Source of the DNA: Clostridiales bacterium
GTDB taxonomy: Bacteria; Bacillota; Clostridia; Lachnospirales; Lachnospiraceae
Length of the DNA: 64,000 nucleotides
Assembly (NCBI GenBank): GCA_018376135.1
Contig: JAHABX010000004.1
Coordinates: forward strand, 62,001 to 126,000
Reading direction: 5' to 3'
Positions 16,574 through 25,442 of the stretch are shown here, piece after piece; within the stretch, counting starts at the first letter, position 1; each line of letters starts with the position of its first letter. The notes below the pieces were generated by a model. The model saw nothing but the letters and a program-made list of their open reading frames with translations. It was not told the DNA's origin and did not search any database. The position numbers and the translations under genes are program-made.

Positions 16574-19500
16574 CTGGGGCGGCATCAGCCATCGAATGCT
16601 GGAGTTCCATGAATATGTGAATCTGTTCAGCGGCAAGAGCGGCTCCGGTAAATCTACGGTCATGGATGCCATTCAGGTGGTTCTCTACGGAAGTCTGTCC
16701 GCATCCTTTCTGAATAAGGCGGCGGATGATGCAAAGAACCGCAGGAGTGTGCTCAGTTATCTCCGCGGCGCACAGAAGGATGGAAGCGCGAACCGCGGGA
16801 ACCAGGATTTTTATGCGCAGATCGTGCTGGAGCTTATGGATACAGGAACGCATATTGTGACCTGCTTCGGTGTGGCATTCGAGGTGGGAAGGACGGATAC
16901 GGATGTGAGGAAATATACATTCTTCAGCCATTCGGGACGGATGCCGGAGGATGAGTATCTGTCCGGGGACAGAGTGCCGTATTCCATAGCGCAGATACGG
17001 AAGCTTACGGAAGAGCGGAGCCGTTCCATGGACAACCGGGGCAGAGGAGATGTGAACAGGATCTATCCGTCGAAAGAGGCATATATCAATACGCTCTATG
17101 ATGTGATACTGGGCTATGTGGAGCCTCAGCGGCTGATGACCATGGAGAAAAGCGCCATTGCTCTGCGCATGACCAATGGAACCGGACAGTTCATCCGGGA
17201 CTATATGTTTCCCAAAAGTCAGGAGAATGCCATTGAGAAGATCAGTGATCAGCTGGGGGCATATCGGGAGATCAAGGAACGGGTGGAGGATCTGGAGCAC
17301 CGGATCGGGATCCTTCAAAGGATTCATGAAGATCACGGAGAGCTGCAGAAGACAAGGGCAGATATTGTTCATGGGGAAGCGATTCTTAAATACATCGAAA
17401 TTGAGAGCAACCGGGTGCGTCTGGAAGCCAGAGAGCAGGATCTTCGGGAAATCCTGTCCCATATCAGCCGCATAGAGGAGGAAAAGGGACGTCAGGAGAC
17501 GGAGCAGAAGCAGAGGACCGAAGAGCTGATCGAGGTAGAGGCGGACTTAAAGGCAAGCGACTACGGGCAGAAGAAGCGGGAGCTTCTGGAAGTGCAGAAT
17601 ACCATTGAGCTTCTGGCAGGCAACAGCCGTCAGTGGAGGCAGATCCTACAGGGGCTGCGTCAGTGGGAGGAAGACCAGGTCATTACGGATTATGTGAGTA
17701 ACCCGGTCCTTCATATGCTGGAGGATTTCCAGAAGGGAAGGATCACAGAGGAGGGCTGCCGGGAGCTGAGAAGGCAGCTTGCCAAAGTCCGTGAGGATAT
17801 CGATAAGGAGCTGCAGGATCTGAATGCGGCAAGAAGAGAGTTGTCCGCAGAGCTGGAGGAGAAGCGGGAGATCGTGGAGGATCTCAAGCATGACCGGAAG
17901 CCTTATGACAAGGAGCTTAGAAAAGCTCAGTCCATGCTCCAGAGTCTTCTTCGGAATCTTTACGAAGGGAATGTGGAGGTACATATTTTTGCAGACCTGT
18001 TCGATATTGTAGATGAGGAATGGAAAAATGCGGTCGAAGGGCGGATGGGCAGAATCAAATACAGTCTGATCGTTGCGCCGGAGTACGCGCTGAAGGCAGC
18101 GGAGCTGTTCCGCCGGATGAAGCAGTTTGAGGATATCAATCTGATCAATACCGCGGCGATCAAAAGAGACCGTCCGGAGGCAAGGGAAGGCTCCCTCTAT
18201 GAGGCGGTCCATGCAGAGGAGGCATATGTGGATCTGTGTCTGAGACAGTATCTTGGACGGGTCATGAAGTGCCGTTCTGTGGAAGAGCTGCATCAGGTAC
18301 ATGACGGCGTGACTCCGGACTGCTATGCGTACAGCGGCTATATGTTCCGTCATCTGAAGGAAAAGGATTATACACTGAGAGCCTGTATCGGAACCAGAGT
18401 ATCCAAGGATAAGCTGCGGGAGCTGGAAGAGGAGGTGGCAGGGCTTTCCCGGGATCTTCACGAAATGATCGTTACCGGGGACAGCTTAAAGGCAGTACAG
18501 CAGTTTGAGATGCTGAATCAGGAGCCGTCTCATCTTATGATGCTGTCCCAGTCAGCGGTTCAGCTGGAGGAGTATTATAAAAAGCAGGAGGCTCTGGAAC
18601 AGGCTCTCCGGGAACTGGAGGACGGCACGCTGATCGCAGGACTGAAGGAGCAGCAGAAGAAGCTGTCCGCGGTCATCCGGGAACTGAATACGTCCATTGC
18701 CGCACTGCAGGGACAGATGATCCAGCGTACAGAGGATAAGGGAAAGGCAGAATCAGAGATCCATGCCCGCCGGGAGAGTCTGGAACGTCTGCTGGAGGGC
18801 TTTGTGCAGAATCCGCAGCTGGAGGAGGAGGTGAAGGCTGCTCTGGAGAAGCAGTCTGAAAATGGATACCGGAATCAGAAGAACCGGGAGCTGGAGACAC
18901 TCCGGGAGCTGGAGGAGGCGCAGCAGGAGAACCGCTTTAAGGCAAGGATGCAGTTCAACCGGGAATATCCCTCCTATGGCTTCAGCGGCATGGAAAAGGA
19001 AAATGATGCCTATGACGGAGTGCTGGAGAAATGCCGGAAGGATTTTGAGCCTCAGTATAAGGAAGAGTTCCGGAAGCAGTGCGATCAGGTATATGAAAGT
19101 CTTAGGGAAAATGTGATCGCCGCGATCCATGGAGAGATCAAGGCGGCATACCGTCATGCCAGAGAGATCAATCGTCTGCTTTCCCGGATCCGTTTCTCAG
19201 ACAGTGTATACCAGATCGAGATCCTGCCTGCGGAAAACGAAAATGGACAGTTCTACGAGATGCTGATGGCGAAGGAGCTGGACAGCAAGGTGGTGGACAA
19301 CCATGGCTTTGAAGGACAGATGAGCCTTGGAGAGGATGAATTCTACCGGAAATATGAGCAGAAGATCCAGCTTCTGACTGAGAAATTCATGCCTCCGAGA
19401 GAGGATGACAGCCGCCAGATCACTCTGCGCAGGCAGGAGATGGAGCGGTATGCGGATTACCGGAATTACCTGACCTTCAGTATGTATGAACGGGTAGAGG

Positions 19501-19937
19501 ATGAGAACGGAAGCATCCGCAAGAATCCGGTGGATGAGATGGCAGGACGGGATTCCGGAGGAGAGGGTCAGAACCCCAAATACGTGGCGCTGCTTGCCGG
19601 ATTCGCCATGCTGTATATGCAGCAGAGCAACCGGGATTCCAAGATGCGTCTGGTGCTTTTGGACGAGGCTTTCTCCAAGATGGATAAGGAGAGAAGTGAG
19701 GTCTGTCTGCGCTATGCCAGAGAGCTGGAGCTTCAGCTTATCGTCTGTGTGCCGGATGAGCGGCTCCAGTCCCTGATCCGTAACGTGGACTGTGTCTATG
19801 GCTTCCGCAGACATATGAATCAGATCACCATGATGCATATCAATAAAGGAAATTATCTGGAGATGCTGGAGGGACGGGAAGATGGCAGTGAGGAAGAAGA
19901 TACTGACACTTCAGCAGTGGCTGATACAAAAGCTTGA
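16530..19937 (+). CDS. jetC: Wadjet protein JetC (SMC-like ATPase)
   Basis: A 1135-residue SMC/MukB-like ATPase, the motor of Wadjet that extrudes DNA loops. Walker A is GKSGSGKST (residues 35-43) after INNWGGISHR. Two long coiled-coil arms flank a hinge at about 490-620 (DLFDIVDEEWKNAVEGRMG and YSGYMFRHL region). The C-terminal head has a signature SGGEGQNPKYVALLAGFAML and Walker B MRLVLLDEAFSKMD. An ATG at 16509 is in frame, but a GGAGGAGG site ends 4 bases before the GTG at 16530, which I prefer. It overlaps jetB by 44 bases and jetD by 56. Confidence 0.92.
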   Translation: MKQAKKIFTRMLINNWGGISHRMLEFHEYVNLFSGKSGSGKSTVMDAIQVVLYGSLSASFLNKAADDAKNRRSVLSYLRGAQKDGSANRGNQDFYAQIVLELMDTGTHIVTCFGVAFEVGRTDTDVRKYTFFSHSGRMPEDEYLSGDRVPYSIAQIRKLTEERSRSMDNRGRGDVNRIYPSKEAYINTLYDVILGYVEPQRLMTMEKSAIALRMTNGTGQFIRDYMFPKSQENAIEKISDQLGAYREIKERVEDLEHRIGILQRIHEDHGELQKTRADIVHGEAILKYIEIESNRVRLEAREQDLREILSHISRIEEEKGRQETEQKQRTEELIEVEADLKASDYGQKKRELLEVQNTIELLAGNSRQWRQILQGLRQWEEDQVITDYVSNPVLHMLEDFQKGRITEEGCRELRRQLAKVREDIDKELQDLNAARRELSAELEEKREIVEDLKHDRKPYDKELRKAQSMLQSLLRNLYEGNVEVHIFADLFDIVDEEWKNAVEGRMGRIKYSLIVAPEYALKAAELFRRMKQFEDINLINTAAIKRDRPEAREGSLYEAVHAEEAYVDLCLRQYLGRVMKCRSVEELHQVHDGVTPDCYAYSGYMFRHLKEKDYTLRACIGTRVSKDKLRELEEEVAGLSRDLHEMIVTGDSLKAVQQFEMLNQEPSHLMMLSQSAVQLEEYYKKQEALEQALRELEDGTLIAGLKEQQKKLSAVIRELNTSIAALQGQMIQRTEDKGKAESEIHARRESLERLLEGFVQNPQLEEEVKAALEKQSENGYRNQKNRELETLRELEEAQQENRFKARMQFNREYPSYGFSGMEKENDAYDGVLEKCRKDFEPQYKEEFRKQCDQVYESLRENVIAAIHGEIKAAYRHAREINRLLSRIRFSDSVYQIEILPAENENGQFYEMLMAKELDSKVVDNHGFEGQMSLGEDEFYRKYEQKIQLLTEKFMPPREDDSRQITLRRQEMERYADYRNYLTFSMYERVEDENGSIRKNPVDEMAGRDSGGEGQNPKYVALLAGFAMLYMQQSNRDSKMRLVLLDEAFSKMDKERSEVCLRYARELELQLIVCVPDERLQSLIRNVDCVYGFRRHMNQITMMHINKGNYLEMLEGREDGSEEEDTDTSAVADTKA

Positions 19938-21105
19938 CACCAGAAGCTGTCGTTCTGGAAAAGCGGAGGGGATGCGTCATCCTTCCTTTTCCCAGGCGGA
20001 GCTGGACAGCATGGGAGGCATCCGTATAGTCATTCCGCAGGCGAAGGAGCTGGAACAGGCGGGACTGATCCGGGTGGACTGGAGACAGATGGGTGCGGAG
20101 ATCCATAAGATCCATTTTTCTGCGGACATTGTGGAGGAGCTGTGCCAAAGAGAAGGGATCGAAAGCCCCCGAATCAGAAATCTCCGCCTGCAGGAGCAGG
20201 TGCGGTTCTGGAAGGAACAGGTAAAAGCCGAATGGCTGGAGCGGTATTATGACCATTTGCTGGAGCGGCTGAAGGACGGAGAGGATGTAAAGAATCCAGA
20301 TCCGGAGGATGCGGATTTCTTCCGGTGCCTGAACGGGGCAGTCCAGCAGTCCATGCGCCCGGATCCTGTGTGGAAAAGGGTGTTCAGTGCGTCCGTACTG
20401 GGTGATTCCAAGCGCTTTGAGCAGGAGTATGAAGGAAAGCTGCTGCATGTCTTGAAGGGATCTGTGCTGTATGAGGAAGGGATGACCAATGAGGAGATGC
20501 TGACAGCCTGCGGGATTCTGTCCTATGCACAGACGCTGGAGTGGAAGGGAACCCTTGTTTTTCGAATGGAGGAGGATGAAATGGATACGTCCTTCTGGAT
20601 CAGGGGTACGGTGCTGAACGCACAGACGCTGGAACGGGCGGTTCCCGTACGGCTTTCGGGCGTCCGACGGATCATGACCATAGAAAATAAAGCTAATTAT
20701 GAGGATATGCCTTTTCGGGCAGATACCCTGTACATCTATTGTCATGGATTCTTTTCTCCGAAGGAGCGGAGATTCCTGGAAGAACTGAAGGAAATCGCAG
20801 ATGAGGACACGGAATATCTGCACTGGGGAGATATGGATTACGGAGGCATCCGGATCTTTCAGTTTATCCGGAAAACACTGTTTCCCAAGGTAAAGCCTTA
20901 TCGGATGGATCGGGCAGAGTTTGAAGAAGCGGTGAGAAATGGTGCGGGTCTTCCTCTCGAACCGGAGAAACGGATCATGCTGGAAGCCATGGATGCAGGA
21001 GAGCTGGAGGAGCTGAAAAGCTGTATTCTGGAGTCCGGAATAGAGATTGAACAGGAGATGCTGCTGGCGGCGCAATATAAAACAAGAGGCGCAGAATGTG
21101 AATGA
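19882..21105 (+). CDS. jetD: Wadjet nuclease JetD (DUF3322-DUF2220, Toprim)
   Basis: A 407-residue protein with an N-terminal winged-helix and helical part and a C-terminal Toprim (DUF2220) domain related to topoisomerase VI subunit A. The Toprim acidic residues are visible: glutamate 268 in TIENKANYED and the DxD pair at 317/319 in HWGDMDYGG. JetD is the subunit that cuts the plasmid once JetABC has stalled on it, so the system appears catalytically intact. Its start lies inside jetC. The stop codon lies within the terminator hairpin at 21084-21120, ending the operon. Confidence 0.92.
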   Translation: MAVRKKILTLQQWLIQKLDTRSCRSGKAEGMRHPSFSQAELDSMGGIRIVIPQAKELEQAGLIRVDWRQMGAEIHKIHFSADIVEELCQREGIESPRIRNLRLQEQVRFWKEQVKAEWLERYYDHLLERLKDGEDVKNPDPEDADFFRCLNGAVQQSMRPDPVWKRVFSASVLGDSKRFEQEYEGKLLHVLKGSVLYEEGMTNEEMLTACGILSYAQTLEWKGTLVFRMEEDEMDTSFWIRGTVLNAQTLERAVPVRLSGVRRIMTIENKANYEDMPFRADTLYIYCHGFFSPKERRFLEELKEIADEDTEYLHWGDMDYGGIRIFQFIRKTLFPKVKPYRMDRAEFEEAVRNGAGLPLEPEKRIMLEAMDAGELEELKSCILESGIEIEQEMLLAAQYKTRGAECE

Positions 21106-21120
21106 TTCTGTGCCTCTTTT
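21084..21120 (+). terminator. Intrinsic terminator of the helicase-glpK-jet operon
   Basis: AAGAGGCGCAGAAT and ATTCTGTGCCTCTT pair around GTGAATG and are followed by TTTATGT. The left arm is the last coding part of jetD. Confidence 0.8.
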
Positions 21121-21131
21121 ATGTAATATAT

Positions 21132-22205
21132 TTATTCCAGTGTCAGATCTCCTTCTTTGATCCAGCCCATGCGTCGAAGTATCTCACAGAAGAGAACGCT
21201 TAAAACTGCAGGCAGAACAAAGCAGATCAAAACCAGTCCCAGCCAGTCCATGCCGGTAATGGCGGTCTTGGTTCCGGCTGCAATATCCGAAAGCCATCCG
21301 GTGTACACTCCGATCTGTCCCACCAGACCGCAGGTTCCCATGCCGGATGATACCGCAGGTCCATTCATCTTCAGCGCAAATACGCAGGTGGCGATGGGAC
21401 CGGTGACAGCGGAAGCAAGGGTAGGCGGGATCCAGATTCTTGGATTCTTCACAATATTGCCCATCTGAAGCATACTGGTTCCCAGTCCCTGAGAGATGAG
21501 TCCGCCCCATTTATTCTCCTTAAAGCTCATGACCGCAAAGCCGATCATCTGCGCACAGCATCCGGCAACTGCAGCTCCTCCGGCAAGTCCGGTCAGACTT
21601 AATGCGGCGCAGATCGCTGCGCTGCTGATCGGAAGGGTCAGTGCGATACCTACGATGACGGATACGAAGATGCCCATGAAGAAGGGCTGAAGTTCCGTTG
21701 CCCACATGATAAGCTGTCCCACTGCACTTGCGGCGGTTCCGATGGACGGCGCCCACCACAGAGACAGAAGAACACCTGTCAGGATGGTTACAAGCGGGGT
21801 TACAAGAATATCGATCCTGGTCTCTTTGGAAACCGCTTTGCCGAATTCGGCTGCGAAGATCGTTACAACAAGGACTGCAAGAGGTCCTCCGGCTGCACCC
21901 AGTTCGTTGGCAGCCTGTCCCACTGCCAGCAGGGAAAAGAGTACGAGCTGCGGAGCCTGTAATGCATAGCCGATGGAGATCGCCATGGCAGGACCGGATA
22001 CTGCTTTGGCGTAGCCGCCTGCAGTTTCCAGAAACGGGATGCCTGCCTGCTGTCCCAGTGTGGATATGATCGTTCCGATCAGTAAAGAAGCAAATAATCC
22101 CTGTGCCATAGCGCCCAGGGCATCAATACCGTAGCGTTTTGCGGAAAACACAATGTTCTTACGTTTTAAAAACTGCTGGAATCCGCTTTGTTTTTTTTCA
22201 TTCAT
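21132..22205 (-). CDS. EIIC-like membrane transporter (PTS_EIIC_2 family), possible NiaR target
   Basis: A 357-residue, very hydrophobic protein with about 9-10 membrane segments. RKNIVFSAKRYGIDALGAMA and QGLFASLLIGTIISTLGQQA at the N-terminus are typical of the family annotated as PTS transporter subunit IIC (PTS_EIIC_2). No EIIA or EIIB domain is fused or nearby, so sugar phosphorylation through a PTS is doubtful. The start at 22205 follows a CAGGAGGAAAC site. Upstream, on the same strand, is a niaR-type regulator, and an inverted repeat lies right at the promoter, so a role in vitamin (niacin-type) uptake is possible. That is inference. Confidence 0.75.
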   Translation of the reverse strand: MNEKKQSGFQQFLKRKNIVFSAKRYGIDALGAMAQGLFASLLIGTIISTLGQQAGIPFLETAGGYAKAVSGPAMAISIGYALQAPQLVLFSLLAVGQAANELGAAGGPLAVLVVTIFAAEFGKAVSKETRIDILVTPLVTILTGVLLSLWWAPSIGTAASAVGQLIMWATELQPFFMGIFVSVIVGIALTLPISSAAICAALSLTGLAGGAAVAGCCAQMIGFAVMSFKENKWGGLISQGLGTSMLQMGNIVKNPRIWIPPTLASAVTGPIATCVFALKMNGPAVSSGMGTCGLVGQIGVYTGWLSDIAAGTKTAITGMDWLGLVLICFVLPAVLSVLFCEILRRMGWIKEGDLTLE

Positions 22206-22230
22206 CTGTTGTTTCCTCCTGAGGTGTTTA

Positions 22231-22248
22231 CACCTGACAAGACAGGTG
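22231..22248. promoter_or_regulatory. Candidate NiaR operator upstream of the EIIC-like gene
   Basis: CACCTGACAAGACAGGTG is an inverted repeat with CACCTG/CAGGTG arms, flanked by TTTA and CTA. The CACCTGTCT half resembles the ACACCTGTC-type boxes I recall for NiaR/YrxA repressors. It lies just downstream of a minus-strand promoter (TTGCAT 22287-22282, 17 bases, TATTTT 22264-22259), where a repressor would block initiation. Confidence 0.55.
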
Positions 22249-22289
22249 CTACCCGGATAAAATAGCACAGATAGAAGAAAAATGCAATA

Positions 22290-22799
22290 TCAGGAGAGCA
22301 AATATTCTTTTTCTTTTAACTTTTGTTCGATCCGGCGGAGGATCTCATCAGAGGGAGCCTCCACTGTATGCAGATGTATGCCGTCAGAGATGGGGAACAG
22401 GGGACCGCAGCTGCTTTGATCAAGGAGCCGGCAGAAGTGATCCACATCTGCCTGAGAAGCCAGATTCAGATCTGCACGCAGCTGCCCGTATACATCATGC
22501 TCGATGATGACGTCCAGTACCCGTCCGCCCAGAGAGATGATGGTGGAGAGCTCGTCCTGTATCTGACTGTGGGTATGGCGTACCATGAATGCACGGACGC
22601 ACTTGACCTCTGAAGGCGCATAGAGAAGATAACCCCGGGCGGTTGCAAGCACCGGGTATTCGGTTCTTAAAAGGGCGATATCCTGAACAATGACCTGACG
22701 GCTGACACCCATCCTTGCCGCCAGAGCGCTTCCGGACAAGGGTGTTTTTGCCTGCCGTAGCTCCTGAATGATCTGTTGTCTGCGTGTTCTGCCGTCCAT
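22290..22799 (-). CDS. niaR: NiaR/YrxA-type transcriptional repressor (HTH_11 + 3H domain)
   Basis: A 169-residue protein. Residues 1-60 are an HTH_11 winged helix (RRQQIIQELRQAKTPLSGSA, LAARMGVSRQVIVQDIALLR). The rest is a 3H domain with its spaced conserved histidines in FMVRHTHSQIQDEL, IEHDVYGQ and DGIHLHTVEAP, which bind metal and nicotinic acid in known NiaR proteins. NiaR represses NAD synthesis or niacin uptake genes when niacin is plentiful. The ATG at 22799 follows GGAGGTGTC; an open extension to 22958 is not supported. Downstream lies an EIIC-like transporter with its own promoter and an operator-like repeat. Confidence 0.85.
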   Translation of the reverse strand: MDGRTRRQQIIQELRQAKTPLSGSALAARMGVSRQVIVQDIALLRTEYPVLATARGYLLYAPSEVKCVRAFMVRHTHSQIQDELSTIISLGGRVLDVIIEHDVYGQLRADLNLASQADVDHFCRLLDQSSCGPLFPISDGIHLHTVEAPSDEILRRIEQKLKEKEYLLS

Positions 22800-22975
22800 A
22801 AGACACCTCCGTTTTCGATTGATGGCTGCAGTGTATTCCGGGGACACTGCGAGAGCGATTTCTGCGGTCATATTATCATGGAGCCGGTATGCTGTCAAAC
22901 ATTTTCCTGCAGTTTTACGGACGGAATCGGAGGCAGATTGGGACATCAAGGGTGGCATATCACGGGGAAATATGG

Positions 22976-22981
22976 TATACT
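22976..22981 (+). promoter_or_regulatory. Extended -10 promoter of the sseB-xylB unit
   Basis: TGGTATACT, an extended -10 element, at 22973-22981. No good -35 is visible. A short 12-codon frame (23015-23053, with an AAGGAG site) follows and its TGA overlaps the sseB ATG, so it could be a coupled leader peptide. Confidence 0.45.
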
Positions 22982-23049
22982 GACAGCAGTTCGGGTGATG
23001 AAGGAGACGGATTCATGAATAAAAGCAGACAGGGAAGACAGGAGGACAG

Positions 23050-23913
23050 ATGATGTCAGATCACACAATTGCAAAAGAGATTACAGAGCTTAAAGAGGCG
23101 TACGCGCTTTTTTCTCCTCTGACGAATATGCCATATACAGAATGTGAGCCGGAGAACTATTGGGATCAGGTTCTTATGTATGCATCCAGAGAGGATGCAG
23201 ATGCGGCGGTGAAGGAGTATGAAGAAAAGGGGATCCGCACGGCGGTAAGGGAATTTAAGACGCTGGAGGTCTATGTTCCGGTAAACCCGGCGAAGCCTGA
23301 AGGAGAGAAAAAGAAAATGTACCTGAATCAGGTGCGCCAGCATCTGGGAGTCCTGCCGTTTATGGGAGTCAATGCGGTGGGCTATAAGCCGGCCGGAGCA
23401 GCTATGGTGACCATAGAGCTTACCGAGATCCTGCCAAAAGGATTTGAGAAGAAGGTAGAGGAGAACGGGTTTTATCAGCCCACACTCCAGCTTACAGGCG
23501 TATATCTGATGCAGGAGGCAAGGAGAAAAAAGGAATTTGTGGATATGAAGCATATTCAGGAGCTGGATGAGGAATTTTCATCCAACTTGGTGAAGTCCCG
23601 TCTCTTTATTGCGGTCCTGCCGCCGGAAGGTCATGAGAAGGATCCGCAGCTCAATTTAAAGGAGTGCCGGATGCCGTATCTCAAGCATCAGAACGGGGAG
23701 AAATATTTTCCGGTCTTCTCGGATGTGTGGGAGTTCCAGAAGTATGCGCAGAATAATAAGACTCTGCGCCCGATCCAGGTTCCGTTCAGGGATCTGCCGA
23801 AGTTCTGGGTAAAGGATGCACAGGCATATATGATGAATCCCATGGGAATCTCGGTTCCGCTGAAGCAGGAGATGATTCCGAAGCTTATGGAGCGTTTCGG
23901 GGGAATGGAATAA
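23050..23913 (+). CDS. SseB family protein
   Basis: A 287-residue protein with SseB-type sequence: VYVPVNPAKPEGEKKK, VNAVGYKPAGAAMVTIELTE in the first half, and SRLFIAVLPPEGHE, KYFPVFSDVWEFQKYAQNNK and PIQVPFRDLP in the second half. FPVFSD and the following strands are the SseB N-terminal domain signature. The family is named after a Salmonella protein, but most homologues have no known role; regulation or stress is often suggested. A GGAGGACAG site precedes tandem ATGs at 23050 and 23053. xylB starts one base after the stop. Confidence 0.75.
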   Translation: MMSDHTIAKEITELKEAYALFSPLTNMPYTECEPENYWDQVLMYASREDADAAVKEYEEKGIRTAVREFKTLEVYVPVNPAKPEGEKKKMYLNQVRQHLGVLPFMGVNAVGYKPAGAAMVTIELTEILPKGFEKKVEENGFYQPTLQLTGVYLMQEARRKKEFVDMKHIQELDEEFSSNLVKSRLFIAVLPPEGHEKDPQLNLKECRMPYLKHQNGEKYFPVFSDVWEFQKYAQNNKTLRPIQVPFRDLPKFWVKDAQAYMMNPMGISVPLKQEMIPKLMERFGGME

Positions 23914-23914
23914 A

Positions 23915-25387
23915 ATGGCATACTTAATGGGAATTGATCTTGGGACCTCCAGTGTGAAGATCATGGTCATGGATGAACGGGGCGGCTGCAGAGCGCTGGC
24001 GGTCCGGGATTATGATATACAGGTTCCGCAGGCAGGATATGCGGAGCAGGATGCAGGGCTGCTCTGGCAGACAACGGTACAGGGCATTCAGGCAGTGCTG
24101 GCAGAGTGCGGAATCTCAAACAGCGAGATATCCGCTATCGGACTTGCAGGACAGATGCATGGATTGGTGGCATTGGATCACAGGAAGCAGCCGATCCGTC
24201 CGGTGATCATATGGGCGGATCAGAGAAGTGAGCGTCAGGTGCGGCTGCTTCGGGGAACTATGGCAGAGGAGAATGCCTGCAATCCGGCCAGTGCAGGCTT
24301 CCTGCTGCCGTCTCTTTTGTGGATGAGAGAGGAGGAGCCGGAGCAGTTCGACCGGATTGCTTATGTGATGCTGCCCAAGGACTATATCCGGTATCAGCTG
24401 ACCGGGACAGTGGGAACGGATCCGTCGGATGCGTCCGGAACACTTTTGTTCCATATGCAGAATCGGGTCTGGGATCTGGATACGGCTGACCGATTCCGTA
24501 TTCCGGCGAAGATCCTTCCGTCCTGCGAGGGGTCTACGCAGGTGATCGGTGAAGTGACGGCTGCTGCGGCAGCACTGACCGGACTTGCGGAAGGAACGCC
24601 CGTCATCTGCGGCGGCGGGGATGGTCCCATGCAGCTTACAGGAAACGGAGTTATTGAACCGGGACAGCTTGTGACCAATATTGGTACCGCAAGTCAGATC
24701 GACTGTATCAGCGACAGGGTCTATCCGGATTATCATTACCGGCTGAATACCTTCTGTCATGTGCCGGAGAACCGATGGGTCACGATGGGTGCGGGACTGA
24801 ACGGCGGTATCGTGCTGAAATGGCTGAAGAAAAACGTGTTCCGTGAGGTGGAGGACTATGACGCCATGAGCATTCTTGCAGGAAAGGTTCCGGCAGGCGC
24901 ACAGGGACTGGTGTTCCTGCCGTTTTTGTGCGGCGAGCGCTCCCCCTATATGGATGCAAAGGCAAAAGGGATTTTCTTTGGACTGGGGCTTTTGCATACG
25001 CGGGAGCATATGATCCGTGCCTGTATGGAGAGCGTGGTCTATTCCTTTCTTGACTGCATGCGGGTATTTCGGGAGCTGGGCATTCCCATGGAGGACAAGA
25101 TCATAGCCTCCGGCGGAGGAGCCAGAAGTGCGCTGTGGCTGCAGATGCAGGCCGATATTCTCCAGAAGGAGATCTATACGACCAGAGGAAGAGAAGAGGC
25201 ATGTATTGGTGCAGCGATCGCTGCCGGAGTGGGCTGCGGGATCTATCGTTCACTGGAGGAAGGCTGCCGGATGGCGGTACAGATGGATGACCGGGTATAT
25301 GAGCCGAATCGGGAGCATTACAAGGTCTATATGGAAAACTTTGAAGTGTACCGGAATGTGTATTGGAAAAATAAAGAATTGTTTTGA
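23915..25387 (+). CDS. xylB: Xylulokinase
   Basis: A 490-residue FGGY-family kinase converting D-xylulose to xylulose 5-phosphate. Marks: MGIDLGTSSVKIMVMDERGG, GLAGQMHGLVALD (the GQMHG motif typical of xylulokinases), PVIIWADQRSERQ, VICGGGDGPMQLTGNGVIEP and the FGGY motif region GGGARSALWLQMQADIL. Length is normal. No xylose isomerase or transporter is adjacent, unlike usual xyl operons; it follows an SseB gene by one base. Phosphorylation of another ketose is possible but xylulose is the best guess. Confidence 0.85.
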   Translation: MAYLMGIDLGTSSVKIMVMDERGGCRALAVRDYDIQVPQAGYAEQDAGLLWQTTVQGIQAVLAECGISNSEISAIGLAGQMHGLVALDHRKQPIRPVIIWADQRSERQVRLLRGTMAEENACNPASAGFLLPSLLWMREEEPEQFDRIAYVMLPKDYIRYQLTGTVGTDPSDASGTLLFHMQNRVWDLDTADRFRIPAKILPSCEGSTQVIGEVTAAAAALTGLAEGTPVICGGGDGPMQLTGNGVIEPGQLVTNIGTASQIDCISDRVYPDYHYRLNTFCHVPENRWVTMGAGLNGGIVLKWLKKNVFREVEDYDAMSILAGKVPAGAQGLVFLPFLCGERSPYMDAKAKGIFFGLGLLHTREHMIRACMESVVYSFLDCMRVFRELGIPMEDKIIASGGGARSALWLQMQADILQKEIYTTRGREEACIGAAIAAGVGCGIYRSLEEGCRMAVQMDDRVYEPNREHYKVYMENFEVYRNVYWKNKELF

Positions 25388-25388
25388 G

Positions 25389-25431
25389 AAAAGGCTTCCG
25401 CTGCCAGACAGGTCTGCAGCGGGAGCCTTTT
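25389..25431. terminator. Bidirectional intrinsic terminator between xylB and sdpI
   Basis: AAAAGGCTTCCGCTGC and GCAGCGGGAGCCTTTT form a long stem with A/T runs on both sides, so it can serve the convergent xylB (plus) and sdpRI (minus) transcripts. Confidence 0.85.
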
Positions 25432-25442
25432 GATCCAAAGGG

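Noticed and set aside
19840..21075. 411-codon minus-strand frame opposite jetD
   Set aside because: Shadow of jetD, which has intact Toprim motifs.
22290..22958. Longer start for niaR at 22958
   Set aside because: The added 53 residues resemble no NiaR, and the ATG at 22799 has a good GGAGG site.
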